A stretch of 64,000 nt of DNA from Trichomonas vaginalis G3. Its lineage: Eukaryota > Parabasalia > Trichomonadida > Trichomonadidae. Location of the stretch: the NCBI RefSeq assembly GCF_026262505.1, contig NC_067207.1, positions 17,390,082 through 17,454,081 of the forward strand, read 5' to 3'. The position numbers and the translations under genes were made by a program. Shown here piece by piece: positions 1-10,686 of this stretch. The first letter of the stretch is position 1, and each line of letters opens with the position of its first letter. A model generated the notes under the pieces. That model made no database searches. It had not been told where the DNA came from and saw only the letters and a program-made list of their open reading frames with translations.

Positions 1-2
1 CA

Positions 3-3000
3 AAAATTCAAGAAATTCAGGGCCAACTTCAAACCAAGAAAGAAGAATTCACAGAAGAAGAAACAAGAGTTAAACTCTGGAAGATTATCACAATGTACCA
101 AGAAATGTTGAAGAAATGGTATGACATTAAAATCAAAGATTTGGATGTGAATTCAATCAAAAATGACATAAATAGTTGGTTGTTGACTTTACGCAAACTA
201 ACTAAAGAGTTTGCAAAAGATCAGAACTCTTTGAAAGCATTAATATCTGTGAAGAATGATTTAGAGAATATACTGCCTATATTTAAGATGATTGCACAGA
301 TCCTTTCGGATAAAATTAAACCACATAACAGAGTAGTTTTAGAAGGAATAATTGGAAGAAAAGATTTCGAAAATTTGACAATCAATAAATTTAATGAAAT
401 GAATATCAACGAGAAAATTCCTCAAATCAATGATTTATACAACAAATCAAAGAATGAAGATAAAGCAGAACTCGAACTAATTGATGTAAGAGATACAATG
501 AATGGAATGAAAATAGAAATCGATGAAAATAATTATATTTCAAATGCTGACCAAATGATAAATGATTTGAAATATAACCAAGCAGTTTTGAAGAACATCA
601 TTTATGGAGTTCAATTAACGGGAGTTAAAAATGATATTGCAATCCAACTCCATCGAAAAATTGTAAGAATGCTTCATGTCGTTGATAATTTTGTTTCTTT
701 ACAAGAACATTTATTGTTACTAAGTCCCCTAAGTTTACCTGATGTTGATCAACAGATCAAGAGTGCAATGTACTCTGAATTAAAACTGTTAAATCAACTC
801 AAATCTGATTGGATGTCATTCATCCTTGAAATCAGAAATGATCCATTACTTTTGGATTTCATTGAAAATAATGAATTTGTTATGGGATTAAAGACAACAG
901 AATCAAGCGCAATCCAACTGAGAACTAAATTCATTGAAGTTATTATATCATTTAGATCAATTTCTCCGAGAATGTCATTGATTCCTGATATCAAAATCAT
1001 TGAAACGTTTAGTGATGACATCAAAACAAAAATTTCTGTTCTTTCTATTGTTTTTCAAGGAATTGAAGAGTGGATTTATGAAGATAAAATCATTAAAGGA
1101 ATCATTCTTGATACTGAGGAATCAATAGAATTTACTAATGCAATCAATATCTCTGGTCCTTTAATTACACAAGTTCCAATAATTGAAAACGAAATCATTA
1201 ATACAATGAAAAGTTTGTTCTTCAATTTCTTAGATGACAGATCAAAATTTTCCAAGTTACCATTACAATTAAAGATCCTAGCAATCTTTGTTGATAATAA
1301 TATTGATTTAGATATTAATACAATACCTGACAAGCAAAGAACAATATTAAATTCATATAAAGAAACTCTGAAATCAGTGAAAAATCCAATTAAAGCTGAA
1401 ATTGACAGAAACAATCAAATTGTTTCACTTAAAACTGAAAAAGGAGCAATTAATTATGCATTTCAGATATCATCAGTTAAAACAGCAATGTTTTCTCCAT
1501 TCCTTCATGATATCTTTTGCGATATTATTGAAAAACTGATGACAGCAAAACCAATTTTAATTCATTCTCAACTAGGATCAATTTTCATTTTGTGCGTGAA
1601 GATGTTTTGTTATTTTTCAGGACGCTCTTTGCTTTTAATCCATTCAACACCATCGATGCCTATCTTTAGAATACAACAACTAATAGATATTCTCAAACAA
1701 ATCAATGTTTTTGTTTGTGTCGATGAAATTCAGATTCTCAAACAAAGTCAATTATTAGATCTTTCAATAATCAACAGAGGAAAACAGTTCTTTTGCACGG
1801 CAACGAGTGTATACATCTCTGACTTGATACAATCGATGTGCTACAGCATACTTTTGGATAAAGATAACTACAACAAACACTTGGAATTCATTGGAATGAA
1901 GATGTTTGAGAACCAACAAAATGATGTCAAATTCACTGTGAATAATTTGACAAAATACATTCATCCTTATTTGCTTCAGCAATATTTTGATTATTCATTT
2001 GATAACTCAAGGAAAACTCTTAAGTTTGACTTCCTTTCGAACTTCAAACAAGTCGTTCCTCCTGATGTAATTTCATTGATAAAATTCGAAGAAATGATGA
2101 TGAAAACTCCAAAGAAAACTTTAAATGTCGGAAAAAACATGCTCCAAACAAAACTTTTCAAGTATAATTTTGACAAGATTACAGAACTTATCAATACAAA
2201 ACAACATGTTTTCTTGATGAGTGGACCTCCTTTTTCAGGAACATCAACAGTTATTGAAGCTGCTTCTCTTTCTTTGGGAATGAATTATCATTATCTCGCT
2301 TTTACAAGTGAAGAATGGGTCAGTATTTTAACAACTGTTTTAGTGCAATCAAATGAGAAAGATTGTGTTTATCATTTATTAGTTCCTTTCGCAAATCCTT
2401 TCATGTATCATTCTATATCAATAAATGAGAATTCGATGGTTTGCGAAGGAAATAATTCATTGATGTCAATTGGATCAAACACAGTTATTATTTTTGAATT
2501 GATGAATCCAGTTGTCAATGCTTCACCTATTTCTATTCCAATTGTATCATTTACACAACCATTAGTTTCTTTCTCTGATCTATTGAACTTCTGGATCATT
2601 AACGATAACATTCAATTGGATGAAGAAATGCAGAATATTGTAAGAACTGTTTGCACGAAATTGATAAAGAATTCGTTGCAACTACAATCTTTCTTTAAGA
2701 TATTTACTTGTTTTGGAAACACTTTTAGACCTGACAGCCAAAATTATTTGTTTTTGATCATTGCTTTTGCAATTTTCTGGTCAAGATCAAATTATTACGA
2801 AAACATTAATGAAATGAGACAATATTCGAAAGAAATCAAAAACGAGTTAGAAATAGATCATTTCATCAAGAAAGATATAATTGATTATTCTTATAGATTA
2901 ACATTTAAACCTTTAGAAGTTTATGAGATAAATAAATCTCATGATTTAGCAATAAACGATGAGACTCTCTTAGACAAGTACTCTGCAACACATTGCGGAC

Positions 3001-6000
3001 CAATTGAATTCACAAACATTCCTTGTATGCAATTTATTCAAAGTGTCAAAAATTTGACGATCATGTTGCAATCGAAAATTTCTTGTTTCTTATTGGGACC
3101 TCCAGGATCAGGAAAGACAACAATCATTAACTATATCTGTGATACAGTTTTCATTGAACCAAACTTCTTCAATATAAGAATCAATGGAAATTCTGTTGAT
3201 ATAGAATGGTTTTTGAATCTTTTGGATTCGATTTCAACAGTTTCAGTTGAAAATGTCATGGAACCAACAAACAAATTACCAACTGTTATTGTTTTCGATC
3301 CTATTCCTAACACAGACACAGAATTGTATGGTTTCCTTTTGTCAATTATCAAATGCGGCTCCATAATTTATCATAATTCCATCACGAAACTGAAGAATTA
3401 CATTTTCCTTTTGACAGGAGAAACTTGTGAACATCAAATCGAAGACGCTGTTTTCATGTTCAAGATTCCAGAATATCAGAATGATGATTACAAGTTAATT
3501 GCTCACGAGATCATCACAAGAGCTATTTTAAGTAGACATGATCCACAATCAAACAAATTTATTCAAAAATCAATTCAAAACTTTGATTCTGTTTTTGACG
3601 AATTTAAAGATTTGATAAAAACAAGTGGAAATCTTCATTTGCTTTGTATGCTTGCTAGAAAAGTTATTAACTATAAAGACCCAACAACAAATGGATACAA
3701 TGATTATTTGTTTTATAATTTGAACAAATTGATTCCTGATTTTAAGAAGAATGATTTCGACGATCCAAAGTTTATGATAACTACTTCGAATGAAATAGAC
3801 TATTTCGTACAGAATACTGAAGACCAGAAGTTTATGCAACTAATACAAACGAAATTACATGATAATTTTGATGAAATCAAATTAGATGATTATGGAAAAT
3901 TGTTTTTAGCTTTCATAATGAACTGCTTCACAACATCTTACTCACATCCATTGATTGTTGATGACCAAGGCTGTGATTATGAGTACATAATCGATATTTG
4001 TGGTCAATTACTTAATGCAAAAATTCAGAGATTTACAAATATCGACAAAATCTGGCAACTTGTTCTAAATGCAATAACAGCAAGTGAACATTATGTTCTA
4101 GTTATGAGATCTCCAATTGATGATCTCATGGAATTGCTTTACGATAAATTAAAAACATCAATGATTGAAATCATCATAAAAGCAACAAATGAAAGATCTT
4201 TGAATGATTTGATCACTGCTTCTTTGTTTACTGTTTGTAAATTCCCTTATGCAAACTTAGTTTCACAAGAATCAATGAAAATGGAAGCTCAAGAAGAAGA
4301 AATTAAATTAGATTCTCCGAAAAGAATCAAAATTTCTCCACAAAAAACTAGTGGAAGACTGAGATTGTCATTGAGCTCAAGAATGAGCGAAATATGGTCT
4401 TCTGCAACACTATCAAAACAGAACTTGACAATAAGAGGAAATGCTTTTAGATATGTTGCAATGCACATGTTTAGAAAATTACATTTTGTCACTTTTATTT
4501 CAGAAAGAAATCAAATTGATCAAAAGAAATTGAACGCGTTCAATATATGGGATAGATCTCATATTGTTCCAAATACAGATATACAACTATTGAAGCAAAT
4601 CTTCCTATTCATGAAGACATCAAAAACAAAGTATTTTGTTCCGATTTTCACTCAGTTTCACAGGATTTTGCAAAAATACAAATTCCTTGAGAAATCAGTG
4701 AACGAATTCATTGCAACAAAAAGACAATTTACCACAAAGGTTTTGTCTGTTATTCATTCAATTGAAACAGCTATTAAGGACACAGAACTTTCCATTTTAT
4801 CAATTACTTCCCAAATCGAAATTGACTCCAATTATTTGCAAAATCACATCGAAGCAATTGAATTTAGAGAACAATTTCTACAAAGTTTGGAGAACGAAAA
4901 AGGAAGATTAGAGAAAGAACTTGAAGAACTTAAACAAAGAGAGAAGTTGTATGACAAATACAAGAAAAATGATTCTGCTGTTACTTTAGCTAATTACAAT
5001 CAAATAACTAAAATTGCTGCAAAAGCATTTACTCCTGATGAACAATACAAACTTTACATCCAACAGAATCCTCCTGAACCAATCCGACATTTGTTCAATG
5101 TCTTCTGTGCTTTGCATGAATTCACTCCAAGAAGTGATGGAGATTATTGGCCAGAAGCAAGAGGTTTCTTGAGAGTTGGAAGATTCAACAAAGTTCTTTT
5201 AGTTTTCGATCCGAATTCAATCAGAAAAGAAGTTGCTCTCCATCTTGATGTGAAAATGAAAGATCCTTTATTAGTTGATGAGAAGTTCCCCAAAGATTCA
5301 TGTTGTTTGTATTTGTTACATTGGTTACAAGCAGTTTTAACTCACACGAAATCAACAAAGTTTGAGCAAACCGTTCAAATACAAATGGATGAACACACAA
5401 AAACAATAGAAAGGAGAGAAGAAGGATACAAAAAGATTTTGCAAAGAATAAAAGAAGCGAAAGATGACTTGGAATTGCATCAAAAAGGAAAAGAAGAAGT
5501 AACCATCAAATTGCAAGAAGAACAAAGTGCTTTAGTAAAGAGAAAGGAGTTCCTTGAGAAAGCTAAAGCAGCCGCAAGTATTTTCCCTGATGTAAAAGAA
5601 GATTTAAGTCGTTTCGTTAATGGAGAAAAAACTTATGGAAAGAATTTGACAAATTTCTTAGTGAAATCTGTTGTTGAAATCTCAACTTTGCCGATGATTT
5701 CTGGACCAATTAGACAACAATTTATGCAGAATGTCAATCAAATATTTAATGATAATCTTGCTGATTCAACATTCTTTATCTCACTTAAAGATGTCATGGG
5801 AACTGATGATCCATTAATTTTGTCTTTGATTTCTGGAGATAGATTAATTTGTTGTTATGATCCTCATGGGACAGAATTTTCTTATGTTGGAGGAGACACA
5901 AAACATCCTTCTCCTGCTTTACAAAGAAGATTCAACTTTACTTATACAACACCTGATAAATTGTCTTTCTATGAAGACATAAGAGTTGCCGCAGAAATTG

Positions 6001-7046
6001 GAAATGTTTTGGTAATTTCGCATGCAAATCAAGAAGCTATTGACAGTCAATTTTTAACTTCAATTTCCTCAAAAAGTGGAAAACATTGCACCTTAAAAGA
6101 CAGAGAAGTATCAATTGATTCTAACTTCAGAGTGATTTTCTTTGTTGACAAACCACTCAAGTATATTCCTACAGGAGTAACATTTATCCATTGCAATTAT
6201 ATCCCACTTGAAAAGATTGAATCTACAATTTCTAAAAATGAAAGTTCAATTCAAAATCTCGAAAAATTAACTAAAACAGAACAAATTGCCCATGGACAGA
6301 AATTGGGTTTGTACAACTCTATACAGAGTTTAGAAAAGGATCTTCATAGATTACATTCTGCTGATAGCACTGTTCTTGAAGATGTCCAAGTTCAATCCAT
6401 TGTTGTTTTCAACACTGAAAAGAGATTACTCGAAATCAAAAAAGTTTATGAAAGGAACATAATTGAGAACAAAGCAATCAGAGAAACAGCACAGAAGATA
6501 CAAGAATTTATTACAGATATACAAAACTATTATGAGTACTCAAGTTTATACTTATTCCCATTTGAAAAAATCTCAAAAATCCTCAAAAGTTGTCCAGAAA
6601 ATTCGAATCAATACGAACATCTTTTACAAACAATTGGACAATCATTAACAACACATCACAGATGGACAATCAAGCAGCTCAAAGGCATAACAATTCCTGA
6701 GTTTGTTCCATCTAAAATCAACATCTTACACTTCAATGAAATTGCAAATGCAGCGGAATATTTCATCAAGAGTTTATCAACAGGAGAAAAGTATAATGTT
6801 GATAAAAACTCCGAATTAGGAAACTGCATGTCACAATTAATTGATTGTGTTGATAGGGGAGAAGTCATTTACATTATCTTCTTCTCGGAAAACAAGAAGT
6901 TTTATGATGATTTGTTGAAATTTTTGAAACAAAATCCTCCTGAAAATTGGAAAGATTCAGCAAAGCTTTATCTCTTAGTGGAATCAAACCACGACGTTCC
7001 ATCAGAGCTCGTTATGCATGCGAGCGTCTGTTTTGTCGAGTTTTAA
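3..7046 (+). CDS. Divergent dynein heavy chain, 3' part of gene (5' end outside window)
   Basis: The frame is open from the left edge, so the gene starts outside the window; the first in-window ATG is at 93 and residues below count from it. It has the layout of a dynein motor. An AAA1-like region near residues 450-570 keeps a Walker B-like CVDE, but IHSQLGSI stands where the P-loop should be. AAA2 near 709 has a P-loop-like SGPPFSGTST without the lysine. AAA3 near 1000 has an intact GPPGSGKTT. AAA4 near 1335 is degenerate. Coiled-coil stalk helices at about 1533-1622 and 1770-1833 flank a microtubule-binding-like tip, followed by AAA5 and AAA6 regions. It stops near the end of AAA6, without the usual C-terminal domain. 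Known family members walk on microtubules. With only AAA3 apparently able to bind nucleotide, I infer a non-canonical or structural dynein. Confidence 0.8.
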   Translation, partial: KIQEIQGQLQTKKEEFTEEETRVKLWKIITMYQEMLKKWYDIKIKDLDVNSIKNDINSWLLTLRKLTKEFAKDQNSLKALISVKNDLENILPIFKMIAQILSDKIKPHNRVVLEGIIGRKDFENLTINKFNEMNINEKIPQINDLYNKSKNEDKAELELIDVRDTMNGMKIEIDENNYISNADQMINDLKYNQAVLKNIIYGVQLTGVKNDIAIQLHRKIVRMLHVVDNFVSLQEHLLLLSPLSLPDVDQQIKSAMYSELKLLNQLKSDWMSFILEIRNDPLLLDFIENNEFVMGLKTTESSAIQLRTKFIEVIISFRSISPRMSLIPDIKIIETFSDDIKTKISVLSIVFQGIEEWIYEDKIIKGIILDTEESIEFTNAINISGPLITQVPIIENEIINTMKSLFFNFLDDRSKFSKLPLQLKILAIFVDNNIDLDINTIPDKQRTILNSYKETLKSVKNPIKAEIDRNNQIVSLKTEKGAINYAFQISSVKTAMFSPFLHDIFCDIIEKLMTAKPILIHSQLGSIFILCVKMFCYFSGRSLLLIHSTPSMPIFRIQQLIDILKQINVFVCVDEIQILKQSQLLDLSIINRGKQFFCTATSVYISDLIQSMCYSILLDKDNYNKHLEFIGMKMFENQQNDVKFTVNNLTKYIHPYLLQQYFDYSFDNSRKTLKFDFLSNFKQVVPPDVISLIKFEEMMMKTPKKTLNVGKNMLQTKLFKYNFDKITELINTKQHVFLMSGPPFSGTSTVIEAASLSLGMNYHYLAFTSEEWVSILTTVLVQSNEKDCVYHLLVPFANPFMYHSISINENSMVCEGNNSLMSIGSNTVIIFELMNPVVNASPISIPIVSFTQPLVSFSDLLNFWIINDNIQLDEEMQNIVRTVCTKLIKNSLQLQSFFKIFTCFGNTFRPDSQNYLFLIIAFAIFWSRSNYYENINEMRQYSKEIKNELEIDHFIKKDIIDYSYRLTFKPLEVYEINKSHDLAINDETLLDKYSATHCGPIEFTNIPCMQFIQSVKNLTIMLQSKISCFLLGPPGSGKTTIINYICDTVFIEPNFFNIRINGNSVDIEWFLNLLDSISTVSVENVMEPTNKLPTVIVFDPIPNTDTELYGFLLSIIKCGSIIYHNSITKLKNYIFLLTGETCEHQIEDAVFMFKIPEYQNDDYKLIAHEIITRAILSRHDPQSNKFIQKSIQNFDSVFDEFKDLIKTSGNLHLLCMLARKVINYKDPTTNGYNDYLFYNLNKLIPDFKKNDFDDPKFMITTSNEIDYFVQNTEDQKFMQLIQTKLHDNFDEIKLDDYGKLFLAFIMNCFTTSYSHPLIVDDQGCDYEYIIDICGQLLNAKIQRFTNIDKIWQLVLNAITASEHYVLVMRSPIDDLMELLYDKLKTSMIEIIIKATNERSLNDLITASLFTVCKFPYANLVSQESMKMEAQEEEIKLDSPKRIKISPQKTSGRLRLSLSSRMSEIWSSATLSKQNLTIRGNAFRYVAMHMFRKLHFVTFISERNQIDQKKLNAFNIWDRSHIVPNTDIQLLKQIFLFMKTSKTKYFVPIFTQFHRILQKYKFLEKSVNEFIATKRQFTTKVLSVIHSIETAIKDTELSILSITSQIEIDSNYLQNHIEAIEFREQFLQSLENEKGRLEKELEELKQREKLYDKYKKNDSAVTLANYNQITKIAAKAFTPDEQYKLYIQQNPPEPIRHLFNVFCALHEFTPRSDGDYWPEARGFLRVGRFNKVLLVFDPNSIRKEVALHLDVKMKDPLLVDEKFPKDSCCLYLLHWLQAVLTHTKSTKFEQTVQIQMDEHTKTIERREEGYKKILQRIKEAKDDLELHQKGKEEVTIKLQEEQSALVKRKEFLEKAKAAASIFPDVKEDLSRFVNGEKTYGKNLTNFLVKSVVEISTLPMISGPIRQQFMQNVNQIFNDNLADSTFFISLKDVMGTDDPLILSLISGDRLICCYDPHGTEFSYVGGDTKHPSPALQRRFNFTYTTPDKLSFYEDIRVAAEIGNVLVISHANQEAIDSQFLTSISSKSGKHCTLKDREVSIDSNFRVIFFVDKPLKYIPTGVTFIHCNYIPLEKIESTISKNESSIQNLEKLTKTEQIAHGQKLGLYNSIQSLEKDLHRLHSADSTVLEDVQVQSIVVFNTEKRLLEIKKVYERNIIENKAIRETAQKIQEFITDIQNYYEYSSLYLFPFEKISKILKSCPENSNQYEHLLQTIGQSLTTHHRWTIKQLKGITIPEFVPSKINILHFNEIANAAEYFIKSLSTGEKYNVDKNSELGNCMSQLIDCVDRGEVIYIIFFSENKKFYDDLLKFLKQNPPENWKDSAKLYLLVESNHDVPSELVMHASVCFVEF

Positions 7047-7402
7047 TTTTAATATTTTATATTTTTTTTTTATAAAATAGATTGTATGTATTATTATTAA
7101 CCTACCGATATTTTCCTCACTATGATAGCACTGTCTGACAAATCAAATTAAGCTTTACATATTATACACTGTGTCAGAGATTTTTTTGTTACCGGTAAAA
7201 TAAGAGTTTTTAGAATTTTATTGCGCTCGAATGGAATTAAATTAGCAGTAGAATAAACTTTTGCAAGTATTTTCTCATAAAACGACAAAGTTTTAGATGG
7301 AATCGGAAATTATTTCGGTTCTCGGTAAAAAGCTCATGTAAAAAATACTAACTATTAACAAGGATAGAAATATTTTATAAATAACATACACATGGTTAAC
7401 GC
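7047..7402. other. Intergenic spacer between convergent genes
   Basis: A+T-rich spacer between the 3' ends of the dynein and kinase genes. A long T run follows the dynein stop codon. No gene, RNA or repeat is visible. Confidence 0.6.
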
Positions 7403-8404
7403 TTATAATGAAGAGGAGAAATGTCTTCTCTTTCTTCCCATTCCGAGCTGCATAATCTCATGCTGCTTGGCTCTTGGGACTAATATAGGAGTATTGTTTC
7501 TTGTAAGTAACTGTGGGAGACCTGACTTTGATCCCACAATTTTTGTTTCTCTCATTGTTTCATGAGAGAAGATTGGACGGCTTTCTTCGAGCATTTTGAT
7601 CAATTCGTCACAATCCAGGCGCAAGTTCTGATTAAATTCAAGACAACTCTTAATAACCATTCCTAATTTTCCCGGTGTCAAAATATTGAGGATCAAAGTA
7701 TTGTTTTGTAACTTGTTGATATGAGAAATTTCACTTGTGATATCAAATGGGAATGCATTAGAGGATAAAATGTGTAAAACGATACCTAACGACCAAAGAT
7801 CTGCTTTCTTGCCATCATACTCTTTCATTCTAAGTACTTCTGGGGCCAAATAATCTGTGGTTCCGCATAATGTCTTTAAAGCGTTGCAGTTTTCTCGAGA
7901 TAAGCCAAAATCAATCAGTTTTGGATTGTAATATTTATCAAATAAGATGTTTTCTGGCTTGATATCTCTATGAGCTATACCTCTTTTGTGGAGATAAGAA
8001 AGTGCGCTCAAGATTTGGAGAGCAATTGTAATCTGCTCGTGACAGTTGAAGAAAATGCCTTGAGATACGAGCTTTTGGAGATCGCCACATTCAAGGTATT
8101 CCATAACAACCATTATTATGTCTTCTTCGTAGATAATATCGTAGACTTTAACGATGTTTGGATGATCGAACCGAGAAATAAGCCTTAATTCGTTTTCTAA
8201 GTAACAGAAGATCTGCTGTTTGGAGACTTCTTCTCTATCAATGATTTTGATCGCAACTTTCTGACCTGTTTTTTGATGAACTCCGAGGACAACAACAGAG
8301 AAACCTCCTTTTCCAATTGTCTTCACGATGTTGTAGTGCTTCACAACTGAGGGGATTCTGATCTTATCGACATTGATGCATGCTCTTTCGTATTCCTTAT
8401 TCAT
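7403..8404 (-). CDS. CAMK-like serine/threonine protein kinase (333 aa)
   Basis: Complete kinase domain at about residues 24-275. The glycine loop GKGGFSVV is at 31-38, the ATP lysine AIK at 51-53, HRDIKPEN at 145-152, DFGLS at 165-169 and APE at 187-189, so all catalytic residues are present. It transfers phosphate from ATP to Ser/Thr and resembles the CAMK/AMPK branch, which is strongly expanded in trichomonads. The roughly 60-residue tail is basic (GRKRRH) and has no recognised domain. The start is supported by an initiator-like TCATTTTC one base before the ATG (minus strand, 8406-8413). It is convergent with the dynein gene. Substrate and regulator cannot be told from sequence. Confidence 0.9.
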   Translation of the reverse strand: MNKEYERACINVDKIRIPSVVKHYNIVKTIGKGGFSVVVLGVHQKTGQKVAIKIIDREEVSKQQIFCYLENELRLISRFDHPNIVKVYDIIYEEDIIMVVMEYLECGDLQKLVSQGIFFNCHEQITIALQILSALSYLHKRGIAHRDIKPENILFDKYYNPKLIDFGLSRENCNALKTLCGTTDYLAPEVLRMKEYDGKKADLWSLGIVLHILSSNAFPFDITSEISHINKLQNNTLILNILTPGKLGMVIKSCLEFNQNLRLDCDELIKMLEESRPIFSHETMRETKIVGSKSGLPQLLTRNNTPILVPRAKQHEIMQLGMGRKRRHFSSSL

Positions 8405-8405
8405 C

Positions 8406-8413
8406 GAAAATGA
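8406..8413 (-). promoter_or_regulatory. Initiator (Inr)-like element of the kinase gene
   Basis: TCATTTTC on the minus strand, immediately upstream of the kinase ATG. It matches the trichomonad Inr core TCA-pyrimidine-W, known to set the transcription start a few bases before the start codon. Confidence 0.55.
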
Positions 8414-8664
8414 GTTGAAATAAATTTAGATCGCATTATCAAATTTTGTGAAGATCCAAATTTTGATCGAAACAATGAAGAAAAATAGCTAGAATGCATA
8501 ATAATTATATTTTACATATTATTTATATCTGTATTGGATAAAATAAAATTGAGAAAAGACTAGGCCATACACTCAGAATAATTGAATATCGTTATACATG
8601 TTTAACGTGTCAATCATGAAAATCAATTCCAATATAGACTACGTATATTTCATATGAAATAATA

Positions 8665-10247
8665 AAGGTACATTCACTATTTTTGACAAAATTTTAAATT
8701 TTCATGGGGTTGTAAATCTTATAATAACTAGATGAATAAGGAATGAATCCCAGTATAATGTGTATCATTATATTAAACACTATATGTAAGGCTAATGATT
8801 CTATTAACACTTATGAAGATCTATAGTATTTGAGCAGATAAATTTGATAATTTCCAAAACTCTTATATTTCAAAATTAAAGTGTGCGAATGCATTTAAAT
8901 GAGAGCAAAAAGAGATTGATGCTGTTAAAACTAGGTGTTAATTTGCAATTATTTCGCATCACAAGAACTACCCAGTAAATTCGGCTATCTTTCTTTGCAA
9001 TTATTCTCCATTATACATATAATATAATGGTTAGGGTTTGAAGAAAAGTTACTAGAGAATTATTGACTTTTGAAATAATGCAGAATTTTACTTGAAGAAA
9101 TCATTAATTTATGAGTTCCAAATTGCTAAGCATGACGAAGGATCATTAAATTTGCTACAATTAAATACACTTATTGCAGAATTAAGATTTTTGAAATTAA
9201 AAGTTTGAAATATTGCCTTTTTGAATAAAAATTTAAATTTTATTATATAATCATGATAATATATTAGAGAAATTAAAAGAAAATATTTTAAACCATTCAA
9301 ATATTTTGAATGTCTTATCAATTTAAAATATTAAAAGATAGCTTGATTTTATCATCATTAGTTGTTATCAAAGTTTTCTTCTTTTGATGAACTACAGTAA
9401 ATGATTTGTTAATTACTTGTCTTCCTTTTTCGCAGCAAAATCGAAAGTTATGATGATAATCTTGCTCTCAATTTTGAAACTCTCTGATTTACAAGTAAGC
9501 ATTCCTTTGGAAAAGCAGTCCTATTCTGTTTTCAAGATATTTTAAAGCCTCCATTTCATACAATGCGCAGATCTATTCGAAATTGCAAGAACTCTCAAGA
9601 AAAATGCACCAGCAAAGAAGATTCCATAGTTTCTAGCATCAAAAATTTACAACCTTAATACAACAGTTAAAGAGAAGCTCGAAAAGAAAATATTTAACCA
9701 TAAAGCTGGAAACCATTCGATATCTACTATTGGATCTAATAAAAAGTTAATTATAACATATTTAACATGCTATTTGTTGACTTTGTTCCATTATATTACC
9801 ATATATATCTTTTTGAAATCTAAAATATTTTTACGATTTTAACCATGTGTTGTTGAAACCATATATCAATCTTAGCTAAAGTATAGTTTATGAGTCTGTC
9901 ACCATCTAACGTATGAATTTTCAAAAATGTCAAATATGTTCATTTTTTCTGTAGATTCAGCCATAATTTCACGTTGTTATACTATTCAACTATTATTTAA
10001 TATTCTTATCGATTTAAATATATAATGAGATGCTTAGTTCTCCTGGAAATCGATTTTTAATCGCAATTTTAACTTTCCAAAAAAAATTCAAAAATAAAAA
10101 TCCCTATCAATTTTCTAAGTTTTATAACTCGCCAAATCTCTAGCCAAATTTTTTTTGGCCCGTATAAATATTGTTAGGCACTATATAGGGATGCTATTTA
10201 TCCTATTTTCATCCCATTTTACTGTTATCGCCTAGTGAATGTACCTT
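8665..10247. mobile_element. Non-autonomous TIR DNA transposon, MULE-like (about 1.6 kb)
   Basis: A perfect 15-bp inverted repeat, AAGGTACATTCACTA, ends the element at 8665-8679 and (inverted) 10233-10247. It is flanked by identical 10-bp direct repeats TGAAATAATA at 8655-8664 and 10248-10257, which look like a target-site duplication. A 9-10 bp duplication fits Mutator-like elements; with other boundaries it could be read as 8 bp (hAT-like). The interior is A+T-rich with no convincing reading frame, so it is non-autonomous or decayed. The exact duplication argues for a fairly recent insertion. Confidence 0.7.
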
Positions 10248-10579
10248 TGAAATAATATAAAAATTGAATCGGAAAGTAAAATGCCCGTGATTTACATCCC
10301 ATTGAAATTTGTAAATCGAGCACGCTAGTAATACTTCTTTATTTATTGGTGTTTAAGAAACTGATAAATGAATTTAACACAAACGTAAATTATAACCCAA
10401 TTTATCCAAAATCATAAAATCTTTGTAGTTTTACTTATCTTCTAACACTATATAGATAACTCTTGGCCATTCTCCTAATCAAATGTTAATTGAATTGGCA
10501 AACCCAAATTTTAGCTAAAAGTGACAGGAAAAAAAAACGTTTAGTATTAAAAAAAAGACCGATGAGAGCTTCGTTCGAA

Positions 10580-10649
10580 ATATAGAGGGAACTGAGAATG
10601 CGCAACCATTCTCAGGGAATATTGGATGCTATTCCCGTTCCCTCTGTAT
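10580..10649. other. Perfect three-way-junction fold (candidate structured RNA or cruciform)
   Basis: The outer stem pairs 10580-10592 with 10637-10649 (13 bp, one G-T wobble). Inside it, hairpin one pairs 10593-10600 with 10607-10614 (8 bp, 6-nt loop), and hairpin two pairs 10615-10621 with 10630-10636 (7 bp, 8-nt loop). No base is unpaired at the junction and every stem is otherwise perfect. The segment is more G+C-rich than its surroundings. No ORF covers it and it is not a tRNA. The function is unknown: it could be a small RNA, a transposon end or a recombination site. Confidence 0.6.
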
Positions 10650-10686
10650 GGAAAATTGAGGTTTTCAAAGGGAGTTAAAATAATAT

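Noticed and set aside
8656-10256. hAT element with an 8-bp duplication
   Set aside because: The duplication extends to 10 identical bases when the ends are set at AAGG...CCTT, which suits a Mutator-like element better, although hAT is not excluded.
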